Shown piece after piece: positions 29,760 through 32,354 of a stretch of 32,354 nt of DNA. Each line of letters begins with the position of its first letter. Position 1 is the first letter of the stretch. The position numbers and the translations under genes are program-made. Below the pieces are notes generated by a model. The model was not told where the DNA came from. It did no database searches and was given only the letters and a program-made list of their open reading frames with translations. Source of the stretch: a virus; IMG/VR virus record IMGVR_UViG_3300009506_003031, positions 1-32,354 of that record; one strand, written 5' to 3'.

Positions 29760-30051
29760 TGTTAGTCTCCTTTTCAGATTTCTTAGTTTCAAGTATGTCT
29801 AGGAATACATCTAGTATTCCGTTAAAATAAGCTACTGCCTTTTGCCTTCCATTTATGTCTCCTATGTGCATTAGCACTGATGCAGTGGAAGGATTGCTTT
29901 CGGCAGAGTCATCTACTATAGAGTCCATCTCCTGTCTAAATCCCTCAGACCACGTTGCAAGCTCACGAGTAATATCAGCCCACAAGACTGAAGATTTAAA
30001 CTCCTCTATTTGGTCTTTAGTAGCGTTTATTTCTATGTTCATTTCATTCAC
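29752..30051 (-). CDS. small helical late protein, function unknown
   Basis: 99 residues from GTG 30051 (shared base with the portal stop) or 96 from the ATG at 30042; neither has a strong SD. Helical throughout: NATKDQIEEFKSSVLWADIT, RELATWSEGFRQEMDSIVDD, then RQKAVAYFNGILDVFLDILE. Similar short helical proteins sit between portal and scaffold in other phages with unknown role. Its last codons overlap the scaffold start by 8 nt. Confidence 0.7.
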   Translation of the reverse strand: MNEMNIEINATKDQIEEFKSSVLWADITRELATWSEGFRQEMDSIVDDSAESNPSTASVLMHIGDINGRQKAVAYFNGILDVFLDILETKKSEKETNNE

Positions 30052-32009
30052 TAACCGTTAGTTGTTCCTACTGGAATTAGTTCACCAGATTGAGCTTTGG
30101 CAAGAACCTGTTCATCAGGTTCTACAGTAGTTTGAATGTTATTCATGTTACGTCTAAAGTCTTCTACATTCTTAGCACCAAGTTGTTGTGCTATATACAT
30201 GAAGATTCTGGTTACGTCGAATTGTTGCATTAGTTCTGGAGCATCACCGATGATTTTAAATAACTCAATCCAAGCCTGTGAGAAGTTACCTCCTGGAATT
30301 GAACCATCTCTGGTAACTAAGTCGTAATTAACTGCTAAGTCGTAAGGAGTTACTCTTTTTCTGTTTGAGCCAATTATCTTTTGAAGTTGTTCAGCGTAAC
30401 GTCCTACTATTTTGACGTATGTGGACTTGCTCATGTATTGTTGTGTATGTACTGCAAACATAGTTCCTACGTCTTGCATAAATTGCAATCCGATTATCTG
30501 AGCAATTCTTTGTAAGCGACTAATAGCAGAACCACGAGTTCCTTGAAACTCAGAACTGGTTAATCTTTCTGGCCCAGACATCCTCAGCGCACCTTGCATT
30601 GATTGATCTGCACCACTTATCCTATCCATCCAACTAGTTATGTACGCACTGTCTGAGATGTTGAGACGAGTAATGTCGGAGACAGCCAACTGTTGTACAA
30701 CTTTATCAACTCCTCTTCCCCAAGCTGGCCTACGCAAACGGATGAGCTTGCCAGGTTTAGGATCTTTAAGGTCTTCAATATTGACAAGATAAGGGTCAAC
30801 AATGAGCATATCATTGATCGCCTTCCGCACATTACTAATATGCGAATTGAAGAGGAAATCAAGAGTATGCTGTAAGCCATAGAGTACCTCCAGTCTGCCT
30901 ATTGGAGTTATTGAGTAACCATCGAATTCAGGTGAAGCTACTGCTACTGGATACATTCCGTGGTTGTGTTCTGCTGGATAGCAGGAAGTTACTACGTCAT
31001 CAGCTGAGAGTTGGAAGAACCATTTTTCAGGGGTTTCACGTTCAGACAGTTTCCAGTCTTTAGGGATGACGTTGATATACATTTTAATGTTATCAGTTGG
31101 ATTTACTATCTGACTATTATCTCTGCTAAGTCTGTCTGATCCACCGTAACGAGATTCACGCTCACTTTGGTCTAATGCTAAAGTTGATCTTTTGTCTTTC
31201 CTAGACGCTAGGTACTTTACATTAAATAGCTTAGTATCAGGCTGTGATTCTTCACTTAGCATGTTCATGTAGTTGTCACGATCTATCCAACCAACGAATT
31301 CTCCTTTTTGAATGTCCACGCTAGAGACTGATGGATCAGGTAAAAACATGTAAGGTTCTACGTTAGACAAACAATTTCCTTCATAAAGTAACTCATCTAC
31401 GTATCTCACTTCTTGGAGTTCAGAAACACCTAGTTCTGACTCAATAGCACTTGTAGACTTAACTGCTTTCTTTCCATATTTTCTGACCCAATCTGGAATT
31501 GCTACACCTATTCCATATCCAAAGGAGTCCCTTACAGCTGTATGGATGTTTAACTGAACCTTATTCTTGATACAATGTAAGCGAATTACCATCTCCATTA
31601 ACGCAGCACCTATTGTATCATCATCTTCCACACCTTCAAATTGGAAAATAGGATCTTGGAAAAATGCCATGCTAACGTATGTCAACAATGCCTCAAGCAT
31701 TGAATAAGAATAAGGAAATACTATAGAAATAGGCTTAGATGAGTCCTTGGCAACTATGTCTTCTTCGTCATCAGTAGCAGGGATGTATGCAGTAAGAACT
31801 CTGTCTATTTCGTTCCAAGAGGCAAACCTCTTAGACATTTCATTTCTTGATTCTCTAGCACGTTCCCAAATCTTGTTTCTAATGAATCTGTGAAAGTCAG
31901 ATCCAGGCTTTAGGTCAAGACCATTCGGATAGTCATAATCATGGTTCTTATCACTGTAATAATCAGTTGACCAAGAACTCGGATCTCCTTTTACTATATA
32001 TGGTGACAT
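30051..32009 (-). CDS. portal protein
   Basis: 652 residues. Portal-type features: a helical start (FHRFIRNKIWERARESRNEM), the stretch SIVFPYSYSMLEALLTYVSM followed by FFQDPIFQFEG, VRDSFGYGIGVAIPDW, YPVAVASPEFDGYSITPIGR, and VLYGLQHTLDFLFNSHISN followed by KAINDMLIVDP. The C-terminal part is helical and Gln-rich. The size fits podovirus portals. It forms the dodecameric DNA gate at the capsid vertex and docks the packaging motor. It lies first among complete late genes, with scaffold and capsid following, as in T7-like phages. Confidence 0.9.
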   Translation of the reverse strand: MSPYIVKGDPSSWSTDYYSDKNHDYDYPNGLDLKPGSDFHRFIRNKIWERARESRNEMSKRFASWNEIDRVLTAYIPATDDEEDIVAKDSSKPISIVFPYSYSMLEALLTYVSMAFFQDPIFQFEGVEDDDTIGAALMEMVIRLHCIKNKVQLNIHTAVRDSFGYGIGVAIPDWVRKYGKKAVKSTSAIESELGVSELQEVRYVDELLYEGNCLSNVEPYMFLPDPSVSSVDIQKGEFVGWIDRDNYMNMLSEESQPDTKLFNVKYLASRKDKRSTLALDQSERESRYGGSDRLSRDNSQIVNPTDNIKMYINVIPKDWKLSERETPEKWFFQLSADDVVTSCYPAEHNHGMYPVAVASPEFDGYSITPIGRLEVLYGLQHTLDFLFNSHISNVRKAINDMLIVDPYLVNIEDLKDPKPGKLIRLRRPAWGRGVDKVVQQLAVSDITRLNISDSAYITSWMDRISGADQSMQGALRMSGPERLTSSEFQGTRGSAISRLQRIAQIIGLQFMQDVGTMFAVHTQQYMSKSTYVKIVGRYAEQLQKIIGSNRKRVTPYDLAVNYDLVTRDGSIPGGNFSQAWIELFKIIGDAPELMQQFDVTRIFMYIAQQLGAKNVEDFRRNMNNIQTTVEPDEQVLAKAQSGELIPVGTTNG

Positions 32010-32024
32010 CGCAATCCTTTCTCA

Positions 32025-32354
32025 TTAAGGTGGAGATGTAGTAGGTGGCATAGTAGTCGGTGGACTAGATGTGTCTGATATTGGATCTGCCACTACTAAC
32101 TCAACTGGTTTTCCATGTAAGTCAATCCCTGTGTCTACTGCCCTTGCTTCAAATACCCAAGTTCCAGGAATGTTTAGATCATTTTCATCAGTTGTGTAGA
32201 TCATCCTAGTATTGTCACCAGGATCAATTGCAGCTACCCAGTGTCCCATAGTTCTATTAGGACGTAGAAATAGGATGTATAAATCACTGTACCCAGAGAG
32301 GTCAATCCCTGCGTCTATTACTAAGTCTATTGTATCACCCACAAATGTATCCAA
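32025..32354 (-). CDS. virion-associated protein with Pro/Thr tail (partial at the window edge)
   Basis: 109 residues visible; the frame runs off the right edge, so the true start lies outside. The visible part is beta-rich: VGDTIDLVIDAGIDLSGYSD, LYILFLRPNRTMGHWVAAID and NIPGTWVFEARAVDTGIDLH. It ends in SSPPTTMPPTTSPP, a low-complexity tail like those of two other virion proteins here. The layout resembles phage head/tail decoration proteins beginning 'YTGDTxxxIxVDTGxDLTGA'. It lies 15 nt upstream of the portal gene. Probably an exposed decoration protein. Confidence 0.6.
   Translation of the reverse strand: MDTFVGDTIDLVIDAGIDLSGYSDLYILFLRPNRTMGHWVAAIDPGDNTRMIYTTDENDLNIPGTWVFEARAVDTGIDLHGKPVELVVADPISDTSSPPTTMPPTTSPP

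Noticed and set aside
29458-29802. plus-strand Ser-rich open frame
   Set aside because: It is the antisense shadow of the repetitive Glu/Pro scaffold gene and has no SD.

Overview
The window is a contiguous stretch of a tailed double-stranded DNA bacteriophage genome. It is AT-rich, almost entirely coding, and has clear Shine-Dalgarno (SD) sites. I see no tRNA, rRNA, CRISPR array, insertion sequence, integrase or lysis gene. The gene order portal, scaffold, major capsid, adaptor, nozzle/tail proteins, GNAT-like protein and three successively larger internal virion proteins resembles T7-like (podovirus) morphogenesis modules. A short-tailed lytic phage is therefore the best guess. The host cannot be named from this sequence.

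Left arm, 1-13133, plus strand. It opens with the tail end of a gene that may be a small terminase. A run of small early genes follows, preceded by a candidate promoter (524-552) and a hairpin (953-988). Next comes a replication and recombination set: ATP-dependent DNA ligase, a stand-alone HIRAN-domain protein, a Cas4/RecB-like PD-(D/E)XK nuclease with a Cys cluster, a Sak4-like RecA-fold ATPase with an OB-fold ssDNA-binding protein just downstream, a family A DNA polymerase fused to an N-terminal uracil-DNA glycosylase-like domain, and a DUF3987-like ATPase/helicase. A UDP-sulfoquinovose synthase-like dehydratase, an unusual phage cargo gene, sits in the middle. A roughly 285-nt stretch without a convincing gene (6465-6750) can be folded as a three-way junction and may also hold a decayed reading frame. 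The genes just after it look slightly GC-richer than their neighbours.

Right arm, 13126-32354, minus strand, transcribed right to left and meeting the left arm stop-to-stop with an 8-nt overlap. In transcription order it holds a partial virion protein, portal, a small helical protein, an acidic scaffold, a decoration-like protein, the SU10-like (DUF5309) major capsid protein followed by a strong terminator, an adaptor, several small overlapping genes, a nozzle-like N-terminal half, two paralogous Asp-box beta-propeller proteins, a small beta protein, a nozzle-like C-terminal half, a GNAT-fold protein, and three internal/ejection proteins ending in a 1591-residue one.

The most unusual features are: (i) what looks like a nozzle gene split in two, with three receptor-binding/decoration-type genes between the halves; (ii) the sulfoquinovose synthase-like enzyme; (iii) a duplicated C-terminal peptide in two adjacent small genes whose codons also form the SD of the next gene; (iv) recurring Thr/Pro-rich tails on unrelated virion proteins; and (v) the possible structured RNA downstream of the ssDNA-binding protein.
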